DNA from: Symbiodinium sp. CCMP2592
Lineage: Eukaryota; Sar; Dinophyceae; Suessiales; Symbiodiniaceae
Length of the DNA stretch: 64,000 nucleotides
Assembly (NCBI GenBank): GCA_905221615.1
Contig: CAJNDT010005913.1
Span: 1,550,001 to 1,614,000, forward strand
Direction of reading: 5' to 3'
Shown: in pieces, positions 8,617-17,221 of the stretch
Position numbering within the stretch: the first letter of the stretch is position 1
How the letters are laid out: each line of letters starts with the position of its first letter
Position numbers and translations under genes: made by a program
Notes under the pieces: model-generated
What the model saw: only the letters and a program-made list of their open reading frames with translations
Told to the model about the DNA's origin: nothing
The model's database searches: none

Positions 8617-9111
8617 ATGACCAACTATTCAATCAAACCACGGATGAACTACTACTCACATGCGATGGACTTGCTCGGACACCTTGAGAACATCTCGCAG
8701 GGTCTCCGTGACGGATCCCTTGAAGAAGGCTTGCTCGATCTCATCGAACTCCGAGCGTCACAAATCAACAGATGTGCGTTCTGCATCGATATGCACGCAA
8801 AGAGCGCAAAGATCCATGGCGTTGGCGAACTCAAGATTCATGCACTCTCCGCTTGGGAAGAGTCCCCGCTCTTCGATGCACGCGAGCGTGCGGCACTCGC
8901 ATGGACCGAAGCGGTCACGAGACTTCATGAATCCGGCATCTCCGATGAGCTCTATTCACAAACACTTGAGCACTTCACTGAAACCGAGTTGACGAAACTC
9001 ACCATCGCGATCTCGACAATCAATACATGGAACCGATTGGGGGTGGCATTCCGTCCCACACCTGGTTCGCTTGACAAACAGTTCGGGCTGGACAAAGCTG
9101 TGATGAGTTGA
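8617..9111 (+). CDS. AhpD-like carboxymuconolactone decarboxylase-family peroxidase
   Basis: 164 residues, all-helical CMD/AhpD fold. The redox motif is NRCAFCIDMHAK, with Cys53, Cys56 and His60 in the CxxCxxxH arrangement of alkylhydroperoxidase AhpD cores. Such proteins reduce hydroperoxides or act as thiol-disulfide partners in the cytoplasm. GGAGG at 8608-8612 fixes the ATG at 8617. The stop overlaps the TTG start of the Rrf2 regulator gene, so one transcript makes both an antioxidant-type enzyme and its likely redox sensor. Confidence 0.92.
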   Translation: MTNYSIKPRMNYYSHAMDLLGHLENISQGLRDGSLEEGLLDLIELRASQINRCAFCIDMHAKSAKIHGVGELKIHALSAWEESPLFDARERAALAWTEAVTRLHESGISDELYSQTLEHFTETELTKLTIAISTINTWNRLGVAFRPTPGSLDKQFGLDKAVMS

Positions 9112-9602
9112 AGCGACACGGGAACCAACTTGAATGGGCTCTTCATTGTGCCGTTGTCCTTGCGGGCCTTGATGCCGGCAAGCGATTATCCGCAGGTTCG
9201 CTCGCTGAACTCCACGGCGTTCCACCAAAGTACCTTGCCAAAGCACTGCAGTTGCTCGCAAATGCTGAGATCGTGAACAGTGTACCTGGTCCCAAGGGTG
9301 GGTATTGCCTCGCGAAGTCTGCGGATGAGATCAGCGTGCTCGATGTCGTGGACGCGGTTGAGGGCGGCGAACCGCTGTTCCGATGCCAAGAGATTCGCAG
9401 AAGAGGCCCTTGCCAATCAATCGGTGCAAAGCACTTCGCAAAGAGCTGCCAGATCGCTGATGTGATGTGGCGAGCTGAGGAAGCGTGGAGAGCGGAACTC
9501 GCGAGAGTCACGCTCGCAGATATTGGACAGCGAGTGTTGTCCGAAGTCTCGGTAAAAGTCCTCGGCGTGGTTCAAGATTGGGTCGACGCACAAACTACTT
9601 GA
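9108..9602 (+). CDS. Rrf2-family [Fe-S]-type transcriptional regulator
   Basis: 164 residues. An N-terminal winged helix-turn-helix covers residues 1-85 (LEWALHCAVVLAG, GVPPKYLAKALQLLA, SVPGPKGGYCLAK). Three cysteines at 93, 102 and 114 lie where NsrR, IscR and RsrR-type members hold an iron-sulfur cluster, so it probably senses nitric oxide, iron-sulfur status or redox state. The start is a TTG at 9108 overlapping the AhpD-like stop (TTGA); no ATG occurs nearby. It likely controls its own operon from the promoter at 8554-8581. The exact signal is inferred. Confidence 0.9.
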   Translation: MKRHGNQLEWALHCAVVLAGLDAGKRLSAGSLAELHGVPPKYLAKALQLLANAEIVNSVPGPKGGYCLAKSADEISVLDVVDAVEGGEPLFRCQEIRRRGPCQSIGAKHFAKSCQIADVMWRAEEAWRAELARVTLADIGQRVLSEVSVKVLGVVQDWVDAQTT

Positions 9603-9614
9603 AGGAAACTGGAT

Positions 9615-10079
9615 TTGAGACGAGAGCTGATTCTGAACAACCTTGACGAAGCATTGACCGAATGCAATCAACTTCTTGAATTCGGCTATCGAGTCCATGG
9701 AAAATGGACACTCGCACAGATATGCAACCATATCAGACTGACCATGGAAGCGAACATGCAAGGCTACCCGAAATGGATGAGCATCATCGGCTGGCCCCTG
9801 CGCCCATTCCTTCGGAGATTTGCGCTGCCTCGTTTGCTTGAGTGCCGACCGATCAATGGCATGAAGACCGCTGGAATGTTCGTCCCAGTGGATAATCTGG
9901 AAGATCAAGTAGAACTGGAGCTCCTTGAGCAATGCGTGCGTGAGTTCCAACAATCAACAGAACCACTGCACCCGCATCCCGGATTCGGGAATATGCCACG
10001 CGAAGAGTTCAATCGATTCCACGCAGCGCATGCAGCTCACCATCTGAGCTTTCTCAGTCCGTCTCAAGCATCCATGTGA
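9615..10079 (+). CDS. DUF1569 (DinB-like fold) protein
   Basis: 154 residues starting with TTG at 9615, preceded by AAGGA at 9603-9607. The pattern GKWTLAQICNHIRLTMEANM near residues 32-55, with later HPHPGFGNM and a C-terminal HAAHAAHHLSFL, matches DUF1569 proteins, which resemble DinB/YfiT four-helix metalloproteins with spaced histidines. No biochemical function is established for the family. Twelve bases behind the Rrf2 gene, it may belong to the same operon. Confidence 0.8.
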   Translation: MRRELILNNLDEALTECNQLLEFGYRVHGKWTLAQICNHIRLTMEANMQGYPKWMSIIGWPLRPFLRRFALPRLLECRPINGMKTAGMFVPVDNLEDQVELELLEQCVREFQQSTEPLHPHPGFGNMPREEFNRFHAAHAAHHLSFLSPSQASM

Positions 10080-10114
10080 AGTTGAATGGGCTGACCGCTC
10101 GTATTTTGAACTGA

Positions 10115-10867
10115 TCAGTTGCTCTGTTGAAGAGCGATGTAGACACCGATCGGATCACGGATGATCACATTGTCAGAGTCCTGGACTTCGCACACGACCT
10201 CGCCACCGCCCTGCTTGACCAACCTGAGACTCTCTTGAATATCATTTACTGGTAAGCTCAATAGCCACACTGTTGGGATTTTCAAACCAGAGTCATCAGA
10301 AATAAACAGCTCAGCAACTGCAATCTGAGCATCATGCCCATTTGTATCAAGCGTGCTATCGGCACATGATCCAAACATGTTTCGTACGACGACATGCTCA
10401 TAAAACTCTCGAATCAAAGAATCCTGCTTCCAGACCAGTAGCAGAGAGGATATATGACCGACCTCGCGCAGGTTAGGTATCTCGTACATCTCCTCAGTAA
10501 CGACAGGAATGATCCCAAAGGCAGCTCCCGATGGATCTTGAAGACCAGCCCACAAACTCTCTCCTTGCTCCCCTTTCCCATGCATAAGCACTGTCCCACC
10601 GAGTTCGACAGCTCGTTGAACACTCGCTGCGACATCAGATACTTGAAAATGCGGCATCCACTGGAGCGGAAGCGACTCGTACTCTGGAGTCCGCTGTCCG
10701 AGTCCGATGATCGGAGTGCCTTGGTTGTTACTGAGATCATCGCGCCAAAGCGGAGACTTCCCAGTAGTCAGTATCTTTGCATAGAACGCGAGTTCCATGG
10801 CATGTTCAGAAACAGCTATGTCGGCGCTGACTACGCCACCCACACCCAGATAGAACGAGTTTTGCAT
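10115..10867 (-). CDS. two-domain VOC (glyoxalase-fold) protein
   Basis: 250 residues with two tandem beta-alpha-beta-beta-beta modules of the vicinal oxygen chelate superfamily. Module one (about 10-120) contains PHFQVSDVAASVQRAVELGGTVL and LQDPSGAAFGI; module two (about 130-248) contains GHISSLLLVW, VNDIQESLRLVKQGGGEVV and RDPIGVYIAL. These are the hallmarks of glyoxalase/bleomycin-resistance-like proteins. Metal ligands and substrate cannot be assigned. No signal peptide. Transcribed alone on the minus strand. Confidence 0.85.
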   Translation of the reverse strand: MQNSFYLGVGGVVSADIAVSEHAMELAFYAKILTTGKSPLWRDDLSNNQGTPIIGLGQRTPEYESLPLQWMPHFQVSDVAASVQRAVELGGTVLMHGKGEQGESLWAGLQDPSGAAFGIIPVVTEEMYEIPNLREVGHISSLLLVWKQDSLIREFYEHVVVRNMFGSCADSTLDTNGHDAQIAVAELFISDDSGLKIPTVWLLSLPVNDIQESLRLVKQGGGEVVCEVQDSDNVIIRDPIGVYIALQQSN

Positions 10868-11132
10868 ACAGACCTCTTCAACTTCAGCATTTCAAGTTCG
10901 AATCAATCATGATCCCATGTGAGTGTAACAGAAAGCTGTGAATCCCATCCAGAGTCTCATCTACTGTTCACTGAGTAATCGGTACAAATAGCCAAGATTT
11001 TAATAGATTCGAGACCATCGAGCATTTGATTCTGTGTTACATTTGAACTGCTCAGCAGACAGCTTGGAAGATGTCTCCCTTACTCTGCAGACCACCTTGG
11101 TCATACACAATGCCCAACGGAGAATACAAAGT

Positions 11133-11582
11133 ATGAACTCTACAAAGCTATGGATAGGTATTTTGTGCTTCGCATCCGTTGTTGTCCTTGCAGCGACAAC
11201 TCAGATGCCAAACACCCAAGTTGCAGACGACAAAGCCGTCCAGGTACATTACCTGGAGATTGTGACGAAACAAGTTGACGACACATGCAAGGTGCTTGCA
11301 GACGCGCATGGCATTGAGTTCAGTGATCCGATTCCGGAACTCGGGAACGCACGGACTGCGGATCTCCCTGATGGCGGTCGCATCGGCGTTCGTGCTCCGA
11401 TGCGGGAGACTGAGGCTCCGGTTGTTCGGCCGTACCTATTGGTGGATGATATCGAAGCAGCGGTCAAAGCCGCTGAACAAGGCGGTGCTCAAGTTGCTAT
11501 CCCTCCTATGACCATCCCGAATCAAGGCACCTTCTCAATCTACATTCTTGGCGGGATTGAGCATGGTCTCTGGCAGCAGTGA
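11133..11582 (+). CDS. exported VOC-domain protein
   Basis: 149 residues. An N-terminal hydrophobic segment (about 6-21, WIGILCFASVVVLAATT) predicts export or membrane anchoring. It is followed by one VOC module: VHYLEIVTKQVDDTCKVLADAHG, PYLLVDDIEAAVKAAEQGGAQV and a C-terminal hydrophobic strand ending GLWQQ. An exported glyoxalase-fold protein is unusual, since most act in the cytoplasm. The ATG at 11133 has GGAG upstream at 11119-11122; a longer upstream reading lacks a comparable site. Function unknown. Confidence 0.83.
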   Translation: MNSTKLWIGILCFASVVVLAATTQMPNTQVADDKAVQVHYLEIVTKQVDDTCKVLADAHGIEFSDPIPELGNARTADLPDGGRIGVRAPMRETEAPVVRPYLLVDDIEAAVKAAEQGGAQVAIPPMTIPNQGTFSIYILGGIEHGLWQQ

Positions 11583-11639
11583 GCACCTGCTTGCTCAGCA
11601 TCTTGATCTCGGTATCCATCCAAAAATGATGAACGCATC

Positions 11640-12170
11640 ATGAGAAAGCAAGCTATGAAGTCTTATCGAGTTGGTCCTGAGACCGAACGGATCATGCACC
11701 GCGCGTTCACGCTTGATGATTGTGATGCGTTCTATCGACTCAACAGTCACCCCGAAGTCATGCGATTCACGGGCGAGCCTCCACTGCAATCAATTGACGA
11801 AGCTCGACGCGCAATCACCAGCTATCCCGATTTCGAAACAGTCGGGTATGGCCGATGGGCTTGCGTTCTGAAAGACACTGGAGCCGTGGTTGGATTCTGC
11901 GGCTTGAAATACCTACCAGAACTGGACGAGGTAGATGTGGGGTTCCGTTTTTTCCCTGAGTACTGGGGACAAGGAATCGCGACAGAGACATCCAGAGCAT
12001 GCATCGATTTTGGGTTCGATGTATTGAAGCTGGATCGGATTCTTGGATTGGTGCTCTCAGAGAATACAGCATCCATCCGTGTGCTTGAGAAATGCGGGCT
12101 GATTCGGAACGGCGAGGTCGAGTACGACGGCGAGACTGCTCTGAGGTATGAAGTACTTCGTTCGTCATAA
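11640..12170 (+). CDS. GNAT-family N-acetyltransferase (RimJ/RimL-like)
   Basis: 176 residues. The acetyl-CoA fold is seen in DDCDAFYRLNSHPEVMRFTGEPP, the strand ACVLKDTGAVVGFCGLKYL, then DVGFRFFPEYWGQGIATE (motif A, pyrophosphate-binding loop) and VLSENTASIRVLEKCGLIRNG. These mark the RimJ/RimL branch, which acetylates protein N-termini or small molecules. ATG at 11640 or 11655 is possible. The 3' end overlaps the tail of a minus-strand terminator. Confidence 0.88.
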   Translation: MRKQAMKSYRVGPETERIMHRAFTLDDCDAFYRLNSHPEVMRFTGEPPLQSIDEARRAITSYPDFETVGYGRWACVLKDTGAVVGFCGLKYLPELDEVDVGFRFFPEYWGQGIATETSRACIDFGFDVLKLDRILGLVLSENTASIRVLEKCGLIRNGEVEYDGETALRYEVLRSS

Positions 12171-12201
12171 AACAAACAGGCTCGGCAACTGCCGAGGCCT
12201 G
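12167..12201 (-). terminator. Rho-independent terminator of the exported-protein gene at 12308-13519
   Basis: On the minus strand, GGCCTCGGCA-GT-TGCCGAGCC followed by TGTTTGTTTTA. It touches the stop codon of the convergent acetyltransferase gene. Confidence 0.85.
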
Positions 12202-12307
12202 CGAATACACCAATCGGGGTGACAGGACACCAGTTGAACTTTTCCAAAGCTGGATAAGGATCTGGGGCCCTGAAACCCGGCTTCTCGTTTCGCAGCGAAA
12301 TGTGTGC

Positions 12308-13519
12308 TCACTCAATCGGGAATGAGATGCCGTCGAGCGAGACCCAGTCGATGGGGCCGCCCACACCGGGCGCGCCTTGGAATGAAAGCGTGCCGTCAGT
12401 TTTGACATCGATCCGGTAAGCCCCGGCGCTGCTCGCTTGAAGAAAGACGAGACGGCCGTTCGGGCGCATGCCTTCGTCGAGGATCGCGAACGTGTTCCCA
12501 GCAGGGAAGCTTGAGCTCCCAACATCTCGAACCAGCCCGTTGAGCGTCACTGTGTTCCCGATTCGGGTCGCGGTTGGTGGCAGGTATCCAGCGCCGTAGG
12601 GCTCAGTTCCAGTGAACAGGCTCAGCGGTCTTGAGTCCTGATTGCTCAGCGTCAACGCGACATTGGCCGAGTCTGCACTCGAGGCGCTGGTCGCGAACAC
12701 AGCGATGGGCGCCGGGGTGATCGGTTGGTCGGAGGTAATGGTTTCGTAGTCCCCTGCTCCTGAGGGAGCGCGAACCTCGATGCGCAGAGCCGCGCCGGGG
12801 GTTTCAAAGAGCGTCGGGTCGAAGCTCAGAGGGATCGTAAATAGGCCGTCGGTGACATGGACCTGCGTGTGCTCGATCGTCTCGAGCGCGAACCCGAACT
12901 GCGTCAGAAGAGAGACGCGGAAATCCGCATCCGAGTCGACTGGGGTGCCCATATCTGCGAGCGTTCCTTGATATGTCGGGGTTTGTGTTGGGAGATCACG
13001 GACGAGCCAATGACCGAGGTCAAAGCTCTCGATATCCGGGAGGGGGGTATAGGTGTACAAACTCGAGTTCGAAAGGCGTGGCCTCCACGCAATAAAGATC
13101 GCGTCCTCGTCTTGGAGGTACCCATAAGCTAACTCCGAATCCAGGAAACCGATCGATGTGATTCCGATGGCATTTACGATGTCCTGTGCGACTGTTGAAG
13201 AAATGACAAGGATCCCCGCGGTATCTGTTGGGTTTGTGATCGGGGGAGTCCACCCGAACGAGTTGGCGAGGGCGGCGATTTCTCCTGGTGTCGCGTAGCG
13301 CCAGCGTTCGTACGCGCCGCCGGGGAGAAGCTCGGTCTGCATCGTCGCGAAGGGGATGTCCTTCGTGACCGTCAGGTCGAGGAACGCCAGGTTCTGCGAC
13401 GGATCTACTGTGATCGATCCAGCCCCAAACTCGGGGTCGTCCTCGATGACGGGTTGTGCGTGCAAGAGATGTGTGGCGAGTATGAGTACCGCGCTCGCCG
13501 AGATGATTCTGCTGAACAT
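12308..13519 (-). CDS. exported protein, function unknown
   Basis: 403 residues, chosen from the ATG at 13519, which has GGAG upstream and a signal peptide (FSRIISASAVLILATHLLHAQ). The frame is open for 54 more codons upstream, but they look non-coding. Residues about 40-85 (DLTVTKDIPFATM, GGAYERWRYATPGEIAALANSFGW) resemble a segment seen in many PEP-CTERM and choice-of-anchor exported proteins. Two beta-rich parts follow, about 170-260 and 290-395. No sorting tail is present at the C-terminus. No enzymatic motif was recognised; a secreted structural or binding protein is plausible. Confidence 0.75.
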   Translation of the reverse strand: MFSRIISASAVLILATHLLHAQPVIEDDPEFGAGSITVDPSQNLAFLDLTVTKDIPFATMQTELLPGGAYERWRYATPGEIAALANSFGWTPPITNPTDTAGILVISSTVAQDIVNAIGITSIGFLDSELAYGYLQDEDAIFIAWRPRLSNSSLYTYTPLPDIESFDLGHWLVRDLPTQTPTYQGTLADMGTPVDSDADFRVSLLTQFGFALETIEHTQVHVTDGLFTIPLSFDPTLFETPGAALRIEVRAPSGAGDYETITSDQPITPAPIAVFATSASSADSANVALTLSNQDSRPLSLFTGTEPYGAGYLPPTATRIGNTVTLNGLVRDVGSSSFPAGNTFAILDEGMRPNGRLVFLQASSAGAYRIDVKTDGTLSFQGAPGVGGPIDWVSLDGISFPIE

Positions 13520-13704
13520 ATGGATTCTCCATAGGGATGGTCTGTGACACCAAGTTACATGATCCAAAGAAAAAATCAAGACTAATCCAGCCCCTCTGAG
13601 CGGGCTATTCGTTCCAAATGTGGGGATGTTGTCACGTGTTGGACTGACTGGTAGCGTGAGGCGATCCAAGGTGCACTTCATGAGGAAGCGTAGTAGATAC
13701 TAAA

Positions 13705-13778
13705 TCGGGATGACAGGATTTGAACCTGCGACCTTTTGACCCCCAGTCAAACGCGCTACCAAGCTGCGCTACATCCCG
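13705..13778 (-). tRNA. tRNA-Pro (anticodon GGG)
   Basis: Minus-strand cloverleaf of 74 bases. Acceptor CGGGATG/CATCCCG, D-arm GCGCAGCTTGGTAGCGC, anticodon stem TTTGA/TCAAA with loop CTGGGGG, T-arm GCAGGTTCAAATCCTGT, discriminator A. CCA is not encoded. Confidence 0.95.
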
Positions 13779-13896
13779 GATTCGGCCTGAGATCAGACCG
13801 GTGTGAAGCATAGTCCGTCATCGCTGCTCAGACCAACCCACTCCCAGCTAGACCTCTGCAGGCTAAATCAAGTGCCCGAGCGACCTATCGTTGGGT

Positions 13897-15219
13897 ATGA
13901 GCACCCCAAAGCATCCCGAATCGGTCTTGTTTCGCTCCGTACGTCTCATTGATCCGGCATCCGGGACGGATCAGATCACCGATCTGGGGGTTCGCGACGG
14001 TCTCGTTGCGGCGATCGACTCAGGAATCGATCCTGCGGGGTTTGACCAGGTCATCGACGGCGAGGGGATGATCCTCGCTCCGGGATTGATCGATCCGCAC
14101 GTCCACCTGCGTGAGCCGGGACAGACGCACAAAGAGGATATCGAGTCGGGAACGCGAGCCGCGATCGCGGGTGGGTTTACGACGGTCTGCTGCATGCCCA
14201 ACACATCTCCGACGCTGGATACTCCGGAGATGATCGAGTTTGTGCGATCGCGTGCCGAGAAAGCTGGACACTGCCGAGTGTTCAGTGTCGCAGCCGCGAC
14301 AATGGGACGCAAGGGAGAACGGCTCGCAGAGATCGGGCTGTGTCTCGATGCGGGCGCTGTTGCGTACTCCGACGACGGCGATGTCGTCGAGTCCGCGTCG
14401 ATGATGCGGAGCGTGCTCCAAGCGGTCAAGCAGACGGGCAAGTGTTTCATGCAGCATTGTCAGGAGTTAACGCTCACAAAGGGCGCGGTCATGCACGCAG
14501 GCACGGTGTCCGCGAAACTCGGACTCAAGGGCTGGCCTCGCGAAGCAGAAGAACTGATTATCGAGCGTGATATTCGGCTCAACAAATCCATCGGATGTCA
14601 CTACCACATCCAGCACATGTCGTCTGGGAACTCGGTCGAGATCGTCGCGCGAGCACAGCGTGAAGGAATTCCGGTCACTTGTGAAGCGTCTCCCCACCAC
14701 TTGCTGCTCACACATGAAGCGATCGAAACGCAAACCAGTATGGCGAAGATGAATCCTCCGCTGCGAGAGCAATCGGATGTGGATGCATTGCGCCAAGGGA
14801 TCGCGGATGGCATCATCACGATCCTCGCGACGGACCATGCACCACACAGCGCGGAAGAGAAGCGGAATCCGATGTCTGATGCTCCGTTCGGGATCATCGG
14901 TTTGGAATCAGCTCTGGGACTTTACCACAAAGCACTCATAGAGACCGGCATAATCGATTGGCCCAAACTCGTTGAACTGATGACCATCAACCCCGCGAAA
15001 CTGTGCGGACTTGATGAGATGGGGCTCGGAAAGATTGCTGTCGGCGGACCAGCAGACCTTACGCTGATTGATCCAGATCATCGCTGGACTTTGAGCGAGG
15101 CGGATCTTGCGGGCAAGAGTGTCAACACGCCGTTCCTTGGATGGGAGATGGGAACGCGTGCGATCCTCACGATGGTTGGCGGTCAAATCCGCAATACGCG
15201 TGAACTGAGCATGGCATAG
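13897..15219 (+). CDS. pyrC: dihydroorotase
   Basis: 440 residues, a type I dihydroorotase of the amidohydrolase superfamily, which interconverts carbamoyl-aspartate and dihydroorotate in pyrimidine synthesis. DPHVHLREPG holds the metal ligands His68 and His70; TTVCCMPNTSP and DHAPHSAEEK (third His and catalytic Asp) follow at their usual places. Length is normal. The ATG at 13897 is preferred over the TTG at 13891. The P-type ATPase gene begins 10 bases after the stop and may be cotranscribed, without a functional link. Confidence 0.95.
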   Translation: MSTPKHPESVLFRSVRLIDPASGTDQITDLGVRDGLVAAIDSGIDPAGFDQVIDGEGMILAPGLIDPHVHLREPGQTHKEDIESGTRAAIAGGFTTVCCMPNTSPTLDTPEMIEFVRSRAEKAGHCRVFSVAAATMGRKGERLAEIGLCLDAGAVAYSDDGDVVESASMMRSVLQAVKQTGKCFMQHCQELTLTKGAVMHAGTVSAKLGLKGWPREAEELIIERDIRLNKSIGCHYHIQHMSSGNSVEIVARAQREGIPVTCEASPHHLLLTHEAIETQTSMAKMNPPLREQSDVDALRQGIADGIITILATDHAPHSAEEKRNPMSDAPFGIIGLESALGLYHKALIETGIIDWPKLVELMTINPAKLCGLDEMGLGKIAVGGPADLTLIDPDHRWTLSEADLAGKSVNTPFLGWEMGTRAILTMVGGQIRNTRELSMA

Positions 15220-15229
15220 GTGCGATGAA

Positions 15230-17098
15230 GTGTCCATGATCCTCAAGAAACTCTGGGACACACGCGAGATCAGCATCGCGATCCTCGCGATCGTCACCAT
15301 CGCGGCTCATGTGATCCTCCGCTTCGCGCTCGATGCGAGTCCAGAGGCCGCTCGGATCCCGCTGACGATCTGTCTTGTGCTTGGTGGGACGCCGCTGGTG
15401 CTTGAATTGTTGATGAAAGCGCTCCGCAAGGAGTTTGGATCGGACCTGCTCGCGGGGATCTCGATCGTGACCTCGGTGCTGCTCGACGAGTACCTCGCGG
15501 GATCGATCGTGGTGCTCATGTTGTCGGGCGGCGAGGCGCTCGAGGAATACGCGGTCCAGAACGCATCGAGCGTGCTCAAAGCGCTCGCCAAGCGGATGCC
15601 TTCTGTGGCGCACATCAAAGCGGGTGGGAAGCTCACGGATGTCCCGCTCGACGATGTGCAGGTCGGGGACCACGTCACGATCTTCCCGCACGAGACATCG
15701 CCTGTTGATGGCGTGGTCATCGATGGGCACGGCGTGATGGACGAGTCGTATCTGACTGGTGAGCCGTACATGATGTCCAAGGCGCCGGGATCGTCGGTGT
15801 TCTCCGGTGCGATCAATGGCGAATCCGCGATCACGATCGAAGCGACCAAGCCCGCTCAGGATTCACGATACGCAAAGATCATGCAGGTGATGCTCGACAC
15901 GGAGCAACGCAAACCCCACATGCGCCGTCTCGGAGATCAGCTCGGAGCGTACTACACTCCCATCGCGGTGGCGCTCGCGATCGTTGCGTGGTTTATCTCT
16001 GGTGATCCGACGCGTTTCCTCGCGGTGCTGGTGGTCGCGACGCCTTGCCCGCTGCTGATCGGGATCCCGGTCGCGATCATCGGATCGATTTCCCTGAGCG
16101 CCAAGCGTGGGATTGTCATCAAGGACCCCGCCGCTCTGGAAACCATCGAGACCTGCAAAACGATCATCTTCGATAAAACAGGCACGCTGACCTACGGCAC
16201 ACCAACGGTGACGGACATCCTGACAGCCGAGGGGTTTGATCCGGACGAGATCCTGCGCAAAGCGGGGTCGCTCGAACGCTACTCGAAGCACCCACTCGCC
16301 AATGCGATCGTCAAGAAAGCGACCTTAGCTGGGGTGTCGTGCTCTGAGCCTTCTGAAGTTTCTGAGAAACCAGGACAGGGGCTCTCGGGACGCATCGAGG
16401 GGAGCGATGTGCTGATCACTGGTCGCAACGCGATCGTGAAGATCGATCCGGACAGTGCGGCACAACTCCCTGAGGTCGCGGCGGGGCTTGAGTGCGTGGT
16501 CGCGATCGATGGGAAGTACGCCGGGACGATCCAGTTCCGTGATGAACCACGCAAGGACGGGAAACTCTTTATCCAGCACCTCGGGAAGAAGCACGGCTAC
16601 GAGAAGGTCATGCTCGTCTCGGGAGACCGATCGAGCGAAGCGGAGTACCTCGCGGAGCGGGTCGGGATCAGCGAGGTCCGCGCGGAGCAGACCCCTGAGC
16701 AGAAGGTCGAGATCGTCCGCGCCGAATCTGAGCGGGCGCGGACCTGCTTTGTGGGTGACGGGATCAACGATGCGCCGGCGCTGTCGCTCGCGACAGTCGG
16801 GATCGCTTTTGGTCAGGCGTCGGACATCACGACCGAGGCCGCGGGAGTGGTGATTATGGACTCGTCGCTCGAGCGCGTGGACGAGTTCTTCCACATCGCT
16901 CGGCACATGCGCCGGATCGCGCTCCAGTCCGCTGTAGGCGGGATGATCCTGAGCATCGTGGGGATGATCCTCGCGGCGATGGGGTACCTCCCCCCAGTCG
17001 CGGGGGCGATCTCGCAGGAGGTCATCGACGTCTTCGCGGTCGCGAATGCTCTGCGGGCGGCGTTCCCGCCTCGCGTGCTATCAGATATCCGCACCTAG
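15230..17098 (+). CDS. P1B-type heavy-metal-transporting ATPase
   Basis: 622 residues (GTG start at 15230, ATG alternative at 15236). All P-type landmarks are present: TGEP in the actuator domain, the membrane ATPCPLLIGIP (CPx-type) motif, phosphorylation site DKTGTLTYG, KHPLANAI (the P1B HP locus) and GDGINDAPAL. The N-terminal HMA metal-binding domain of CopA and ZntA is absent, so the protein is short. The CPx motif points to export of a soft cation such as copper, zinc or cadmium; the exact metal cannot be read. Located in the inner membrane. Confidence 0.9.
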   Translation: MSMILKKLWDTREISIAILAIVTIAAHVILRFALDASPEAARIPLTICLVLGGTPLVLELLMKALRKEFGSDLLAGISIVTSVLLDEYLAGSIVVLMLSGGEALEEYAVQNASSVLKALAKRMPSVAHIKAGGKLTDVPLDDVQVGDHVTIFPHETSPVDGVVIDGHGVMDESYLTGEPYMMSKAPGSSVFSGAINGESAITIEATKPAQDSRYAKIMQVMLDTEQRKPHMRRLGDQLGAYYTPIAVALAIVAWFISGDPTRFLAVLVVATPCPLLIGIPVAIIGSISLSAKRGIVIKDPAALETIETCKTIIFDKTGTLTYGTPTVTDILTAEGFDPDEILRKAGSLERYSKHPLANAIVKKATLAGVSCSEPSEVSEKPGQGLSGRIEGSDVLITGRNAIVKIDPDSAAQLPEVAAGLECVVAIDGKYAGTIQFRDEPRKDGKLFIQHLGKKHGYEKVMLVSGDRSSEAEYLAERVGISEVRAEQTPEQKVEIVRAESERARTCFVGDGINDAPALSLATVGIAFGQASDITTEAAGVVIMDSSLERVDEFFHIARHMRRIALQSAVGGMILSIVGMILAAMGYLPPVAGAISQEVIDVFAVANALRAAFPPRVLSDIRT

Positions 17099-17160
17099 AC
17101 CGATCGTCGTGCTGATCCATCGCGTGTGGTGACCTAGAGTCGTACTCAATCAAAACCCGC

Positions 17161-17199
17161 GCCCGAGCTCTTCGGGCTTCATCGGCCGGTGCACCGGCC
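17161..17199 (+). promoter_or_regulatory. tandem hairpins in the gap leader
   Basis: GCCCGA/TCGGGC hairpin at 17161-17177, followed by the perfect 16-base palindrome GGCCGGTGCACCGGCC at 17184-17199. They lie between the ATPase stop and the GAPDH start. Neither is followed by a T run, so a leader structure, operator or mRNA-stabilising hairpin is more likely than a classical terminator. Confidence 0.6.
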
Positions 17200-17221
17200 A
17201 ACCCAAAGGATGGACACCAGC

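Noticed and set aside
17184..17199. GGCCGGTGCACCGGCC as a terminator of the P-type ATPase gene
   Set aside because: No T run follows on either strand; kept as a leader element instead.
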